Shown here: positions 11,416-22,199 of the stretch, piece after piece | Position numbering within the stretch: position 1 is the stretch's first letter | How the letters are laid out: each line of letters starts with the position of its first letter | DNA from: Taudactylus pleione | Lineage: Eukaryota > Chordata > Amphibia > Anura > Myobatrachidae | DNA length: 64,000 bases | Reading direction: 5' to 3' | Assembly: GCA_031769625.1 (NCBI GenBank) | Contig: JAUIMM010000040.1 | Span: forward strand, 9,606,001 to 9,670,000 | Program-made: the position numbers and the translations under genes | The notes under the pieces: generated by a model | The model's database searches: none | Told to the model about the DNA's origin: nothing | What the model saw: the letters and a program-made list of their open reading frames with translations, nothing else

Positions 11416-11809
11416 AATATGCTGTCGTAATTTAAAAATGTTTCAAACTATAAAAAGGTATCTACAGAGTTATAATACTTTAAGTTTTATAAAGTTTTAT
11501 ACCAATTTGTTTCTTTTTAGGTTATCAAAATTGTATAAATACACCCCTTACTAATAAAATAATAATATGAGCTAAGGTATGTTTTTTTCTCTTTCCCTTT
11601 TTTTCCCTTTTCATTTTTTTATTGTGGGTAGAAGTTAATGAAGAACCCTTTAGAATAAGTGCAGAACACTGCCACTTTTTCCTGTAGAGACCCCACTCTT
11701 TGGGTGGAAATCAATGGAGTACCCACTGAGAGAATATAGAAGTGACATAACACTGATGCTGTGTCCAGGTAGTACACTACACATTGGTGGGTATTTAATG
11801 GTGTATAAT
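11416..11809. other. Unassigned DNA
   Basis: AT-rich with a C/T tract near 11585-11610. Nothing recognised. Confidence 0.5.
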
Positions 11810-12169
11810 GGAGGGAACAGGGGCTGAACTAACAGTGGTGCAGCGGGTGCACTGCACCAAGGGGCCCGCCATAATATAGGGTTCCACACTGTATGGCAAG
11901 CTGCAATGCAGCTGCTTGCCATGCAGTCATCAAAGCTGTGACTAAGCAAGCCGACAGCTACACGCAGGGGACCGGAGCACAGTGCAGTCTGGCTCAGCAC
12001 TGCAGTGCACTACTGGGTAATAAATCCCAGTAGTCTCTGCAATGAAGTCAGAGGAGCATGTGCTGAGCTCTGATTGGAGGAGCCCATCACATGCTCCTCT
12101 GACCCAGCAGCAGCGCAGCCTCATGGGTGTGACTCATTGTGAGGCTGTGACTGCTGCTCTGCCGTCTGC

Positions 12170-12540
12170 CTGTGGATACTGCTGGAGAGTACACTGTCTG
12201 GGCACTATAGGTGGCATAATGTGTGGGAACTACAGTGTAGCATAATGTGTGGGCACTAGAGGTGGCATAATGTGTGGGCACTGCAGGTGGCATAATGTGT
12301 GGGGTCTACAGTGTAGCAGAATGTGTGGGCACTTGAGGTGGCATAATGTGTGGGCACTATAGGTGGCATAATGTGTGGGGACTACAGGTGGCATAATCTG
12401 TTGACACTATAGTGTAGCATTATGTGTGGGCACTACAGGTGGCAATAATGTGGGGGGTACTACAGTGTAGGATAATTTGTAGGGCACTACAGTGTGACAT
12501 ATTGTGATGGGTACTACAGTATGGTATAATGTGTCAGGCA
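12170..12540 (+). repeat. 25-30-bp minisatellite in the hAT derivative
   Basis: Imperfect tandem copies of 'gtggcataatgtgtgggcact', alternating between variants ending 'acaggtgg' and 'acagtgtag'. No protein meaning. Confidence 0.8.
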
Positions 12541-12940
12541 CCCACTGCATCTCCCTATCACCCACTGCCTTTCCCCTCTCCCTGTCACACACTGCCTGTC
12601 ACCCTCTCCCTCTCCCTGTCACCTCTCCCTATCACCCTTTCCCTGTCACCCAGTGCCTGTCACCCTCTCCATCTCACCCACTGCTTTTCCCTGTCACTAC
12701 TGCCTGTCACCACTACCTATCACTCTCTCCCTGTCACCCACTGCCTATCCCTGACACCTCTCACCCTCCCCTGTGTCACCCACCACCTCTTCCCTCTCCC
12801 TGTCACCCACTACCTGATATCTCTCCCTGTCACCCACTACTTCTCTCTGTCACCCTCTCCTTGTCACCTTCTTGCCTCTCTTTGTCAACCTCTTAGCTCT
12901 CCCTGTCACCGTCTACCTCTCTCTGTCACCCACTGCACTT
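12540..12940 (+). repeat. C/T-rich simple tandem repeat
   Basis: Repeated 'ccctgtcacccactgcct' phrases form a pyrimidine-rich strand. The long proline/serine/leucine frames it produces in two frames are repeat artefacts. Confidence 0.8.
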
Positions 12941-13046
12941 TGAACTTGGAGTAGGGTGGTGGAGGGGGGCCCAAAGCAAATTTTTGCACCTGGGCCCACC
13001 AATCACAAGTTCCACCACTGGGAGGGAACCCCATTTCCTTCTATCC

Positions 13047-13073
13047 CTGAAGAAGCCTACATGATAGGTGAAA
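13047..13073 (+). ncRNA. Hammerhead-ribozyme-like core (degenerate)
   Basis: CTGAAGA (fits the CUGANGA box) is followed by a short hairpin with CCTA/TAGG arms and then GAAAC, the order of conserved hammerhead boxes around stem II. Stem III and the UH cleavage site are not evident, so it is probably inactive. Penelope-like elements are known to carry hammerhead motifs, and a Penelope-like RT fragment lies downstream on the same strand (13976-14612), which supports the reading. Confidence 0.35.
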
Positions 13074-13099
13074 CATTGGAAAAGAAAGACCTGTGGTAG

Positions 13100-13975
13100 T
13101 ACCAGTGCAGGTGCATTTCTTGTGCAATAATAGTTTTGCTGGCGAAACACCCAGTTCTACACCAAGACCAATGGATAGTACAATTACAGACCACCTATCT
13201 ATCCTACAGTGAAGTGAAAAACAACGAGCCAAGGAGAGACAGCAGTGAATCAGCACCTCCATGAAATAAGGTGAGTGGTATAATTTAAATTCTACAAACA
13301 CCGGTTACTGTCCTATCCAACACAGATCCTGCATTTTGCATTACAAATAAATCGCCTGTTTTTTTTCTTCTTCTTCTCTCCTCTCTGTCCCTGCTGTCTG
13401 TCTCATTTTGCAAAGTTTGTTTGATTGTATAGGATGTAGGATGATTTATTTCTATTTTTTATTGCATCTCAAGACTTGTACCCTCATTTGAAATATCATA
13501 TGAATTAGTTAATAAATCCCTTTTATGCTGATACTGAGAGAATTGGATTTCTGTTTAAATATTGTATACTTTAGTCAGGTTATGTGCTAGGAATCTTTAT
13601 TTTATATTGCACCTACAGTATCCTATAGGGTCTAGAGGATCACCTTCTATTCCTTTAGCAGCAGACCTGAAACTTACCCTTTTTCCACTATCCTATTAGT
13701 GCAGCTCTTGATCTACTTACTGTACATAGGAATCTACCCACCTACTCAGAATGAGAAGAAAGGGATTTTGAGAAGAGGAGTTTTAAAGGGAATGATCACA
13801 TCTTGTTTGAACATCGAATTAAATTTGAATCACTCAAAGGTTTATTCAGGATATAAAGGAAAGCAGAATTTTTTTTATCGCATAGAGACCAATTTCAGGA
13901 TCACAGATAATGAAAAAGGTCAGAAGCAAGCGGGGAGGGAAGAATAAACAAAAGAAAATCTCAAGAAAGATCACA
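13100..13975. other. Unassigned DNA, possibly Penelope-like 5' region
   Basis: No recognisable domain. Position between a hammerhead-like core and an RT fragment on the same strand suggests it could be the leader of that element, but this is inference. Confidence 0.3.
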
Positions 13976-14612
13976 TTATCAAACCCGCCAATATTGGCAG
14001 AAGGGCTGGGGGTTGTATTGATGAATCTTTGTGATAAGAAAAAGAAGTTAGGAGACAGTTAGAGGACAAAACAACATATAAAGTTGAGGGGGGATCCCAC
14101 AGTGAATGTCACTAATAACTTTTCATGGTTAGTGGGGGAGTACAACAAGACATTACTTAATACAGAAACAGAAATTATGTTTCTAATTAATCCCTATCCC
14201 AGTGGTTCCCAAACTGGGTGCAGTGGCACTCTGGGGTGCCTCAGGGTACTTGCAGGGGTGCCTCGGGTTAGTATCCAGTACCAAATAGAATGATTTTTAG
14301 TCAGTGAGATAGGCAAAACCAGTGCTAATGACTGCCAATCAAAAACTATGAGCTATCACCACTTAACTAAATGTAAGGGTGACTTATAAGCACAATTTAC
14401 TTCATTTAACTTTTGCTGAATTTCTCAATAAAAAAACTTTTGGCTCAGGCCTGCCATGGAAAAATGTATGGAAAGTTTATACTCTAGGGTGCCGTGATTC
14501 AAAAATGTTTACCCTATCTGATAGTACAGTACCTGTGATATATATTCTCTCAACAATACAGAAGGATCTCCAACAACCCCTGGGAAGGCCAATAGTGACC
14601 AGCTCACTGTAT
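13976..14612 (+). pseudogene. Penelope-like RT fragment, split by a hAT insertion
   Basis: Left part (13980-14199): a KPANIG segment followed by an RRQLEDKTTY-like segment and FLINPYP, matching the N-terminal RT region of Penelope-like elements. Right part (14526-14612): VPVIYILSTIQKD then GRPIVTS, the P-x-FY-LP-IHK / PPGRPIVSG block. The two parts are separated by the hAT derivative at 14200-14511. Stops and frameshifts are present. Downstream catalytic blocks were not seen. Confidence 0.65.
14200..14511. mobile_element. Short hAT element inserted in the Penelope-like RT
   Basis: Begins CAGTGGTTCCCAAACTGGG, a well-known vertebrate hAT terminus, and near its end has 'agggtgccgtgattcaaaaa'. 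Flanks CCCTATCC (14192-14199) and CCCTATCT (from 14512) match at 7 of 8 positions. The last bases of the expected right terminus are missing or mutated, so the right boundary is approximate. Confidence 0.6.
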
Positions 14613-15685
14613 ATTATCATGCATTGTGTCTTAACCACCATTACCAGGTCTGGCAGCATCATGTCACTGCCATCTACAAACATGCAGTCCCTGCTGTTCT
14701 GTTTAATGGGCGCAGCCATCTTGGACTGTATCACATGACCCTCCCTGACAAACCAGTCTCCAGCAACTCCAGTCACATGACGCAGCCAGGTTGTCCTATT
14801 TAATCTTGAACTGCTGACTACTTATTGGCAGAACAACACTCTTTTCCTTGAGATTAGTGTCTTGACTCCTTGCATCAGTGCTGCTGTTTCTGCTTCAGTC
14901 CCCAGTTGCCTGCTTTGCCTAGTACATACTGCTGCTGTTCCAGACTTTGGTTATCTGCATTTGAAAAGTGCCTTATGCTGCACACTTGGTGCATTGGCTG
15001 CACCGGTCATAGTCCGCATCCATTACACCCATTCACCACCTGGTCTGTTCTGCACTTTGCGCCTATTCCAGTTCTGGGTTCCCTGCATCAGGTTTGAGTT
15101 CTGAGTTCTTTGTATCAGGCCGAGCAGCCTGCAGACTATCACTAGTACTACCGGCACTCCATCCATATTTCTACTATGACACCAGTCTCTATGAGAAGCC
15201 ACATGATCAAGGTCCCAAGCTTTATTCACACTCCTGCTAACCAAGCTAACCCTACAGATTCCGATTAGAATCTGAAAAATCCCAGTGTCCTGATATTTAG
15301 GGATCATGGGGACAGCTGCTTTTCAGATCACCTGTTCCCCCACTGGAGCAACACTGAATAGCTCCGGTAATTAAGTATCCACCTCCAACTTGTGGCGTGT
15401 TGGATACTTAATGAGGAGAAAGAATAGGCCCATAAAAGAGAAAAGCCTGCATAATTGTATAAAGACAACTGAGGCATGATTAAGGGACTAGTACTGATGT
15501 TTGTATAGTTGAGCAATTATTTGCACAAAAGTCTAGGAAACCCTTACTGTGCACGCGAAAATCAATGTGTGTGATGGCGTATGCATTTGCTTATGACATC
15601 GTTATGACTTGAGATGGCATCTGCAATCCATGGGGGTTTCTGGGTGGGGACTGGGGGGTGACCTAAAGTTAAAAAGAGGATATTA
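14613..15685. other. Unassigned DNA with possible LTR-like promoter segment
   Basis: 14630-14860 ('gcagccatcttgga', 'cctatttaa', 'cagaacaacactct') resembles 24900-25110 in order and phrasing, which may be a shared LTR promoter. No LTR boundaries found. Otherwise nothing recognised. Confidence 0.3.
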
Positions 15686-16766
15686 GAACAAAGGTTGTGT
15701 ACTTAGCGCTCACCTGGAAGGTAAATTGTGTTGGTCTATAACAGTATAGTGCTGATGAATGTCACTTGGTCTGTACTGATCTATTGTCTCATATATATAT
15801 CATATCCAATATGTAGTGCATCAAACCTGATACCTCTGTATGAGACAGTGAATGATGTGATGGTAGGTACTGATATAGAGTATTTTACTTAAAATCTGGG
15901 TACAAGTGGAGTATCCCACAAGCAAATGATTACAAAACAAACCATAACAAAAGCAAAAACAGAAACAGAACCAAACAAACAAGTTCTACTACACGGCAGA
16001 GACAGCAGCGGCGCCAAAAGAACGAAGACATCGGAGACCGGGTGTGGAGCGCAACGGGGCACATGAGAGTTCTTGCTGAGTTGCCATCCCTAAGATCAAG
16101 GTCCACTGCTTGCAGAGTCACCACTCCAAGGGCGACCCCGCACAGGTACACCATCGGAGCACATACCGGGAGTTGGTGCGGCGAGATCCGGAGTCTAGGA
16201 CACCCACTACCTCCATACCCTGCCTGCTATTACCACACAGAAGAGGCACTTTAACATCGGCACGTGCATGCATCTCTATTTGACTATACCCCAGGCATAT
16301 TAGCGGGACGCCGCAATATTGCCTCCATCAGACATTAATCACACCCTACAGTAGAACTCTCTATTGACTTACATAGGGAACGTAGCTCATTACATTTGGG
16401 CAATGATCACTACCACTGGCCTCTTTATCCTGCTTTTCTTTTATTCCACATATTTTTCTTGTTTGTTTGGTTCTGTTTCTGTTTTTGCTTTTGTTTTTGT
16501 TTGTTTTTTAATCATTTGCTTGTGGGATACTCCACTTGTACCCAGATTTTAAGTAAAATACTCTATATCAGTACCTACCATCTCATCATTCACTGTCTCA
16601 TACAGAGGTATCAGGTTTGATTCACTACATATTGGCTATACATTATTCATATGATATATATGAGACAATAGATCAGTACAGACCAAGTGACATTCATCAG
16701 CACTATACTATTACAGACCAAAACAATTTACCTTCCAGGTGAGCGCTAAGTACACAACCTTTGTTC
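15686..16766. mobile_element. Foldback element with ~300-bp inverted arms, TTA duplication
   Basis: Left arm (15686-15985) and right arm (16458-16766) are complementary over about 300 bp, starting GAACAAAGGTTGTGTACTTA and including 'gagtattttacttaaaatctgg'. Flanks are TTA at 15683-15685 and 16767-16769; a 3-bp TWA duplication is typical of PIF/Harbinger-type transposition. The 470-bp loop is unique, moderately GC-rich and encodes nothing recognisable. Confidence 0.8.
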
Positions 16767-16989
16767 TTACATATATGTTTTTGGAGACAGGACATCTCCA
16801 GTACTGAGCTGCTCCCCCACTGGTTTTCCCCCACTGTTGAGCGCTGATCATGAATTTTCCATTAACCAAAAAGAGGATGTTGCATGGACATGTTATAGGA
16901 GTGTCATGGACCTGTTTCAGCATACAGTTTCATTCTCTTTTACAACACCACAACCACAGTGGCCATATTTTGAGATAGAGAGACTGTGC

Positions 16990-17231
16990 GCCAGACAGGG
17001 GCTGCTCGATGAGTCTGTGTTGTGACCAATGGTGTATCGATGGTGGAGTGATCAGAACCACCAGCGCAGTTGAGCATTGCTCTGATATGCAAAGAGGGCA
17101 TCGTCTGCTCAGTCTGTTGCATGATGTACACAAGAGGAATGCTCTGGCTAACATTTGCATATTTTCATATTTGTGAATCCCTGAGAAAACCAGAGAAATT
17201 GCATGAACTGCATGCACTTCTGAATCAGGTC
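16990..17231. mobile_element. One end of a CNNNG-type MITE
   Basis: Ends in TTCTGAATCAGGTC followed by CTAAG, matching the terminal pattern and target form of the CNNNG MITEs. The opposite end was not found, so the left limit is a guess. Confidence 0.35.
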
Positions 17232-17239
17232 CTAAGCTA

Positions 17240-18330
17240 GAAGGCACAGAAATGCAGAGGTTTGGAGGCAAAGGTACCACAAGACATTGTTTTAAGTGTC
17301 AAATCGGGTTTGTGAGTAGATCTTAGTCTAGGTAGCTGAGATTCACTTTAGCTTTGTACTTTGCTCATTTAGCAATCACACCTTTAATCAGATATTGCTT
17401 AGAAAAAATCAATGACAACCTACAAAATACAGTACATTATTAATCAGACACTGCAGTCTAAAACATTAGAGTTACACAAATTGCAGTAAGAAGACAACAC
17501 AATTAAACTGAAATGTATGTTTATTATATTTAGTATTAGAACTCAAAACATGATTTTGAAGATCCCACAAGCCATCATCTAATAGCACAGAATTACATTT
17601 TCATGCAAATACAACTTAAGTATCATTAAACTCCCATCAATGCTACTTTCAAAATACACAGCAATTTAAAATTATTAAAAAAAAAGATTAACTAATCTAT
17701 GAATAACAGGAGAGCAGAGAAAGGACAATTGACTTATTAAATAATATATAAATAACTGTTTATGGTTGCAAACCACTTTAATAAAACTATGCAGAACAGT
17801 TTCTAATGGAACTTAAATATATAACATACTGAGGGCCTATTCATTAAGCACTGCTGTTCGCAGGGAATGGAGGTGCCTGAAAGGATATGTTTTTGCTACC
17901 CAGGCCATCTTCATATTAGAAGGAGCTGAGGTCCGGGAGCAAACACCGTCTAAAGAGTTCGAATATTTTTAATATAAGCTACGTTCATCACAGTGTAAAG
18001 TAGGAGATATCAAAATAATCTCTTCCATTACAAAATTTCCCATTTTGGGGTATATTTATTGAATTTCCCAAAAGACATGCAAAAACTCCACTTTTTGTAT
18101 GTTATTCAGAACATTTTAGTATAAGCTATGTTCAATGTTTAAAGTAGGAGATACCATGATAATCTCTCGGTTTACATATATTCTTAAATATCAAACTAAT
18201 TTCACTACCCTGTTGTCCTGAATTCTTTGTCATGTAACTGAAGAAAAGCTGTAAGATAAACACTCATGTGAATTGTTTTTTTAATGATGTATTGGTGTGT
18301 TTGGATTATGCAGCCTGTCTATCATGTACC
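17240..18330. other. Unassigned DNA with one MITE-like end
   Basis: At about 17833 the sequence GGGCCTATTCATTAAGC resembles the terminus of the 33516-34330 MITE family, but no partner end was seen. 'ataagcta(c/t)gttca' and 'aaagtaggagata' occur twice (about 17975 and 18120). No gene. Confidence 0.4.
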
Positions 18331-18334
18331 ATAA

Positions 18335-18985
18335 ATGTACGTAAATAGTCCACTCCTTTCCTCTACAGTGGAGTGCTCATACACAGCTCTTCTAGTATCT
18401 TACCAGCAGTGCCCCAACATCATCACAATGTTTTTCATATCTCAGCAAATGACATCTGTAGGAGTCCAGGTGAGTAACAAGGAGGTCACAATGGCGATGC
18501 TACAGAATCTAATACCTAAATTTGGTTTCTTGGTGGTGGCTTTAAAATCATCTGTGACTAAGCTATCAACAAAGATTGTGAGGGCTAAACTGCTGCAATT
18601 CTAAGAACGCATATTGGTTGACAATAGTATTGGTCCATACAGATTTCTGTTATCCGATGGAAGTAAAATCAATTACTGGATATAAATATTTCCTGACATT
18701 CATTGATGACTTTACAAGAATAACACATATTTTCTTTATCAAAGCAAGAGTAAAGTAGTGAACAAAATGTCAGGGAATATAAAAACAATTATGTAACCTT
18801 CCTAAAAAACTATGTCAATGAGCACCAGTTAACAAAATGGTGTCAGCGAGCATGCAAATTACACAATTGTGAAGAGAGCCTGGACTATGCTGAGTAATGG
18901 GGGCCTGGAAAAGTGTTTTTGGGCAGAAGCAATGTCTACAACTATAAACTTAAAGAATTTTGCATCCACCGTTGCAAACAAAAAC
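18335..18985 (+). pseudogene. Ty1/Copia retrotransposon fragment (gag and integrase)
   Basis: A badly decayed Copia-type element. 18431-18601 reads like the Copia gag core (MLQNLIPKFGFLVVAL, the 'L-x-SLP--Y--LV-AL' motif). 18678-18755 reads GYKYFLTFIDDFTRITHIFF, the integrase core with its catalytic aspartate context. 18869-18961 reads a TMLSNGGLEKCFWAEAM segment, the conserved 'ML-----L---FWAEA' block downstream of the catalytic glutamate. The blocks are in Copia order but in different frames with stops; the protease and zinc knuckle between gag and integrase, and everything from RT onward, are missing. Confidence 0.75.
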
Positions 18986-18989
18986 AATA

Positions 18990-19430
18990 AAATTAATTTA
19001 ATCAATGACCCACCCAGGGCATGCAAACAAACTTTAGCTTCTGGTTGTTTCACTTCCTTGATGCATTTTCCTGCCTTTCCACCTCTATGGTTTATCAGCA
19101 GCTTCCTTAGAAGGTTATTTAGTTTAGAAAGTGGTGTTTTTAAATGGTTGCTGAATCCCATGCATGCACACTCCATGTGCAGTCTGAATCTCAGTTTTAA
19201 TATATACTGTGGTTTGCACATGTGCACCACCATGCGCCTCATACGTGTTCCATGATTTCCTGTTTATTATTAGTATATTGCATTTCATGGTCAGCACATG
19301 TGTACTAATGTGCATTTCTCATGCATTCCATAGTTAATTTCTTGTTTAGCTCTGGCTGGTAATTTGAAAGATTCTTTTCATCTATTCATGCGCATTGAAC
19401 CCATTGCCCTGGTTTAAATCTTCAAGTTAT
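18990..19430. other. Unassigned DNA
   Basis: No domain recognised. It may contain further decayed Copia sequence. Confidence 0.4.
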
Positions 19431-19433
19431 TAA

Positions 19434-20635
19434 GTTAGGCACCCCAGACCAATTGCCACCCCTCTGTGAAGTTTTAATCCAAATCCATCTAGTGGAAGGC
19501 CCAGAACAGGCTCCCCGGGTCAAAGTTCTTCCCAGCGTACACCAATGGGAGGTCCAACTGGGACCTCAACCCCCTTGTAGGTTTTCTAGGAAACAATGTT
19601 ACTACTCTGTGAAGTTTTCATCCAAATTATGTGATGTTGTCCAAATCCATACAGTGTAGTGCCCTGAACAGGCTCACTGGGTCACAATTCTGCCCAATGC
19701 ACTCCACCGTGAGGTCCGACCAGGACCCTAACCACTCCATTAGGCACCCCAGACCAATTGCCAACCCTCTGTGATGTTTTCATCCAAATCCATGTAGTGG
19801 AAGGCACAGAACAGGCTCTCTGGGTCAAAGGTCTGCCCAGCATACACCAATGGGAAGTCCGACCGGAACCTCAACCCCCTAGTATGTCTTCTGGGACCTA
19901 ATGTTACTACTCTTTAAAGTTTTCATCCAAATTATGTTATGTCATCCAAATCCATCCAGTGAAAGGCCCAGAACAGGCTCCCTGGCTCACAGTGCTGCCC
20001 GAACGCACTCCGCCGTGAGGTCCAACTGGGTCCCTAACCACTCCATTAGACACCCCAGACAAATTGCCACCCCTCCAAATACAGCCAATGGAAGGCCCAG
20101 AATTGACTCCCCAAGTCAAAGTTCTGCCCGGTGTCCCTGGGTCAAAGTTCTGCCCAGGGTACACAAATGAGAGGTCCAACTAGGACCTCAACCTCCTAGT
20201 ATGTCTTCTGGGATCCAATGTTACCACTCTGTGAAGTTTTCATCCAAATTATGTGATGTCAGCCGAATCCATGCAGTAGGAGGCCCAGAACAGGCTCCCT
20301 GGGTCAAAGTTCTGTAGGCGCATTCTTTGGTGAGGTCCGACCAGGACCCCAACCACTCCATTAGGCATCCGAGACCAATTGCTACCACTTCGCCGTGAGG
20401 TCCGAACAGGACCCCAACCACCCCATTAGACATTCCAGACCAATTGCCACCTTTGAAGTTTTCATCCAAATCCATCCAGTGGAATGCCTAGAACAGGCTC
20501 CCCGGGTTAAAGTTTTGGCCAGCATCACCAGGTCAAAGTTCTACCCAGCGTACACCAACAGGAGGTCTGACTGGGACTCTAACCCCCCTAAAACCTGGCC
20601 AGGATCCAACTGGACCATCTCGCATTGGTTTAATC
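19434..20635 (-). repeat. Degenerate tandem array (units ~150-300 bp)
   Basis: Phrases such as 'ccagaccaattgccac' (19445, 19748, 20425; variants at 20055, 20370) and 'gggtcaaagttctgccc' (many copies) recur with losses and rearrangement. In reverse complement each unit has 'tttggatgaaaacttcacag'. The array ends at the hAT at 20636, and a Helitron-like start lies on the other side of that hAT, so the array may be the interior of one Helitron-like element. That link is inference. Confidence 0.7.
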
Positions 20636-22091
20636 TAGAGATGTGTGCGGGACCATTTTGCTGGTTATGGTTCTAATTCATCGGCTGGTTTTGGTTTTGC
20701 CAAACTGCTGTGACTGGCTTTGGAGTTTTTTACAAAAATTTACAAAAAGCTAAAATTACTGTACATAATTTGAACCTTTTTTTGTTCCTAGAGTACTATT
20801 AACCACAATAACATTAATTTCCACTCATTTCCAGTCAATTTTGACCACCTCACAGCTCACAATATTGTTTTCATCCAGTTTAGGCCAAAAGATTGCACTG
20901 AGCTAGCTGGCTGACTAAGCTAAGCGGCACAAACATGTGACAGGTCAACTTCAAACATGGTAAAAGGCTCACACTGTGTGGAGTCACAGGGCATATATAT
21001 GCACATAAACAAAGCACAATTTAGGTAAAGCGCAAAAAACAGTACAAACAATAGATCTATATTTTTTCTTTATTTCAACTTTGCAGCTCGGTTCAAAACT
21101 GTGTGGAGTCACAGGGCTTATATATGCACGTGGACAAAGTGCACTATGGTAAAGCAGACCAAACAGTACAAACAATAGAAGGAAGTATATCTTTATTTTT
21201 TACTTCATAGCTTGAATCTCATTGCGGCAATTCAAAGGGGATTTATTTTATTATGTATGTGAATAATAACACACAGGAGTGCAGCACACACAGGTTGTGC
21301 AAACATAAAGGTACAATAATAACAAAAAATTACTTTATTTTAAAAATTTTTTTTTTTTTTAACTTTTTTCACAACTGACAATATACAATGTAGTGCTGCT
21401 TGTAAACAGCCACTTTAGATGGACACAGCACAGCCAATTTACAGCAGAGTACAGTGCAGTATAGAGCAGTGTGCCCCTATACACAATGACTATACAGAGC
21501 ACTGCCACTTGTTAATGAGTCTGGACACAGCACAGCCAATTGAATTTACAGAAGAGTACAGTGCAGCATACAGCAGTGTGCCCCTATACACATTGACTAT
21601 ACAGAGCACAACTTGTGAGTCTGGACACAGCACAGCCCATACAGCAGAGTACAGCACACCATACAGCAGCATGCCCCTATATACACACTGACTTTACAGA
21701 ACACAGCCACTTGTGAGTCTGGAGTCTGGACACAGCACAGACAATACCGCAGAGTATAGTGCACCATACAGCAGCATGCTCCCCCATACAAAGTGACTAT
21801 ACAGAGCAGCACAAGCACTTGTGAGTCTGGACAAAGCACAGCCAATTGAATTTACAGAAGAGTACAACGCAGCATACAACAGCATGCCTTCAGTGAAATT
21901 GCGCAGAGTCCCGACTCCGGCGCCTTATATATAATCCACAACCCTTGAGAATCCAATGCCGTGAGGATGCCACTTTGCATCAAAGTGGAATCCGAGTCAG
22001 GTGGGAAGACCCGAGCCACAGCTCGGATTGCCTCAGATACCAGGAGTTTGGGCATGCTCGTATTACAGGTAATCCGAACTACTCATTTCTA
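20636..22091 (-). mobile_element. Internally deleted Ac-like hAT, 1456 bp, reverse orientation
   Basis: Left end TAGAGATGTGTGCGGG and right end, reverse complemented, TAGAAATGAGTAG match the 3' and 5' ends of the hAT elements at 26830 and 51316. Flanks GTTTAATC (20628-20635) and GTTTCATC (22092-22099) match at 7 of 8. The 3' part matches the complement of 31740-32030, and the 5' end has the same 'cctgactcggattcca' block and a TATATATAAGG promoter. The transposase is absent. Its middle holds a ~125-bp duplication (20970-21230) and a ~100-bp tandem array (21419-21890). Confidence 0.85.
21419..21890 (+). repeat. ~100-bp tandem array in the deleted hAT, about 5 units
   Basis: Units start 'ctggacacagcacagcc' at about 21419, 21521, 21620, 21726 and 21828, followed by 'acagcagagtacagtgcagcatacagcag' variants. 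It sits at the same structural position as the arrays in the other hAT copies, but its sequence is unrelated to theirs. Confidence 0.85.
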
Positions 22092-22172
22092 GTTTCATCC
22101 CAATATGTGCAGGAGTTTCCGAATGCATAATCAGACAGACAGACAAACAGACAAATAGACCAATTACTTTTA
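22092..22172 (-). repeat. Helitron-like 5' end, reverse orientation
   Basis: On the minus strand it reads TCTTATATATAAAAGTAATT, then a run of (TGTC)n, then a GATGAAAC segment at the hAT junction. This resembles the 735-1120 segment. It supplies the target duplication of the hAT at 20636-22091. Helitron assignment is tentative. Confidence 0.35.
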
Positions 22173-22199
22173 TATATAAGATATATGAAGGTTCTCTCG

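Larger units (their letters stand above)
11818..13020. mobile_element. Non-autonomous hAT element, 1.2 kb
   Basis: Perfect 8-bp duplications GGAGGGAA at 11810-11817 and 13021-13028. Left end CAGGGGCTGAACTAAC and right end, reverse complemented, CAGTGGTGGAACTTG. The interior is largely two low-complexity arrays (12170-12540 and 12540-12940). No transposase. Confidence 0.85.

Noticed and set aside
12504..12954. Long Pro/Ser/Leu-rich plus-strand frames
   Set aside because: Low-complexity C/T repeat inside a hAT derivative; two overlapping frames are open for the same reason.
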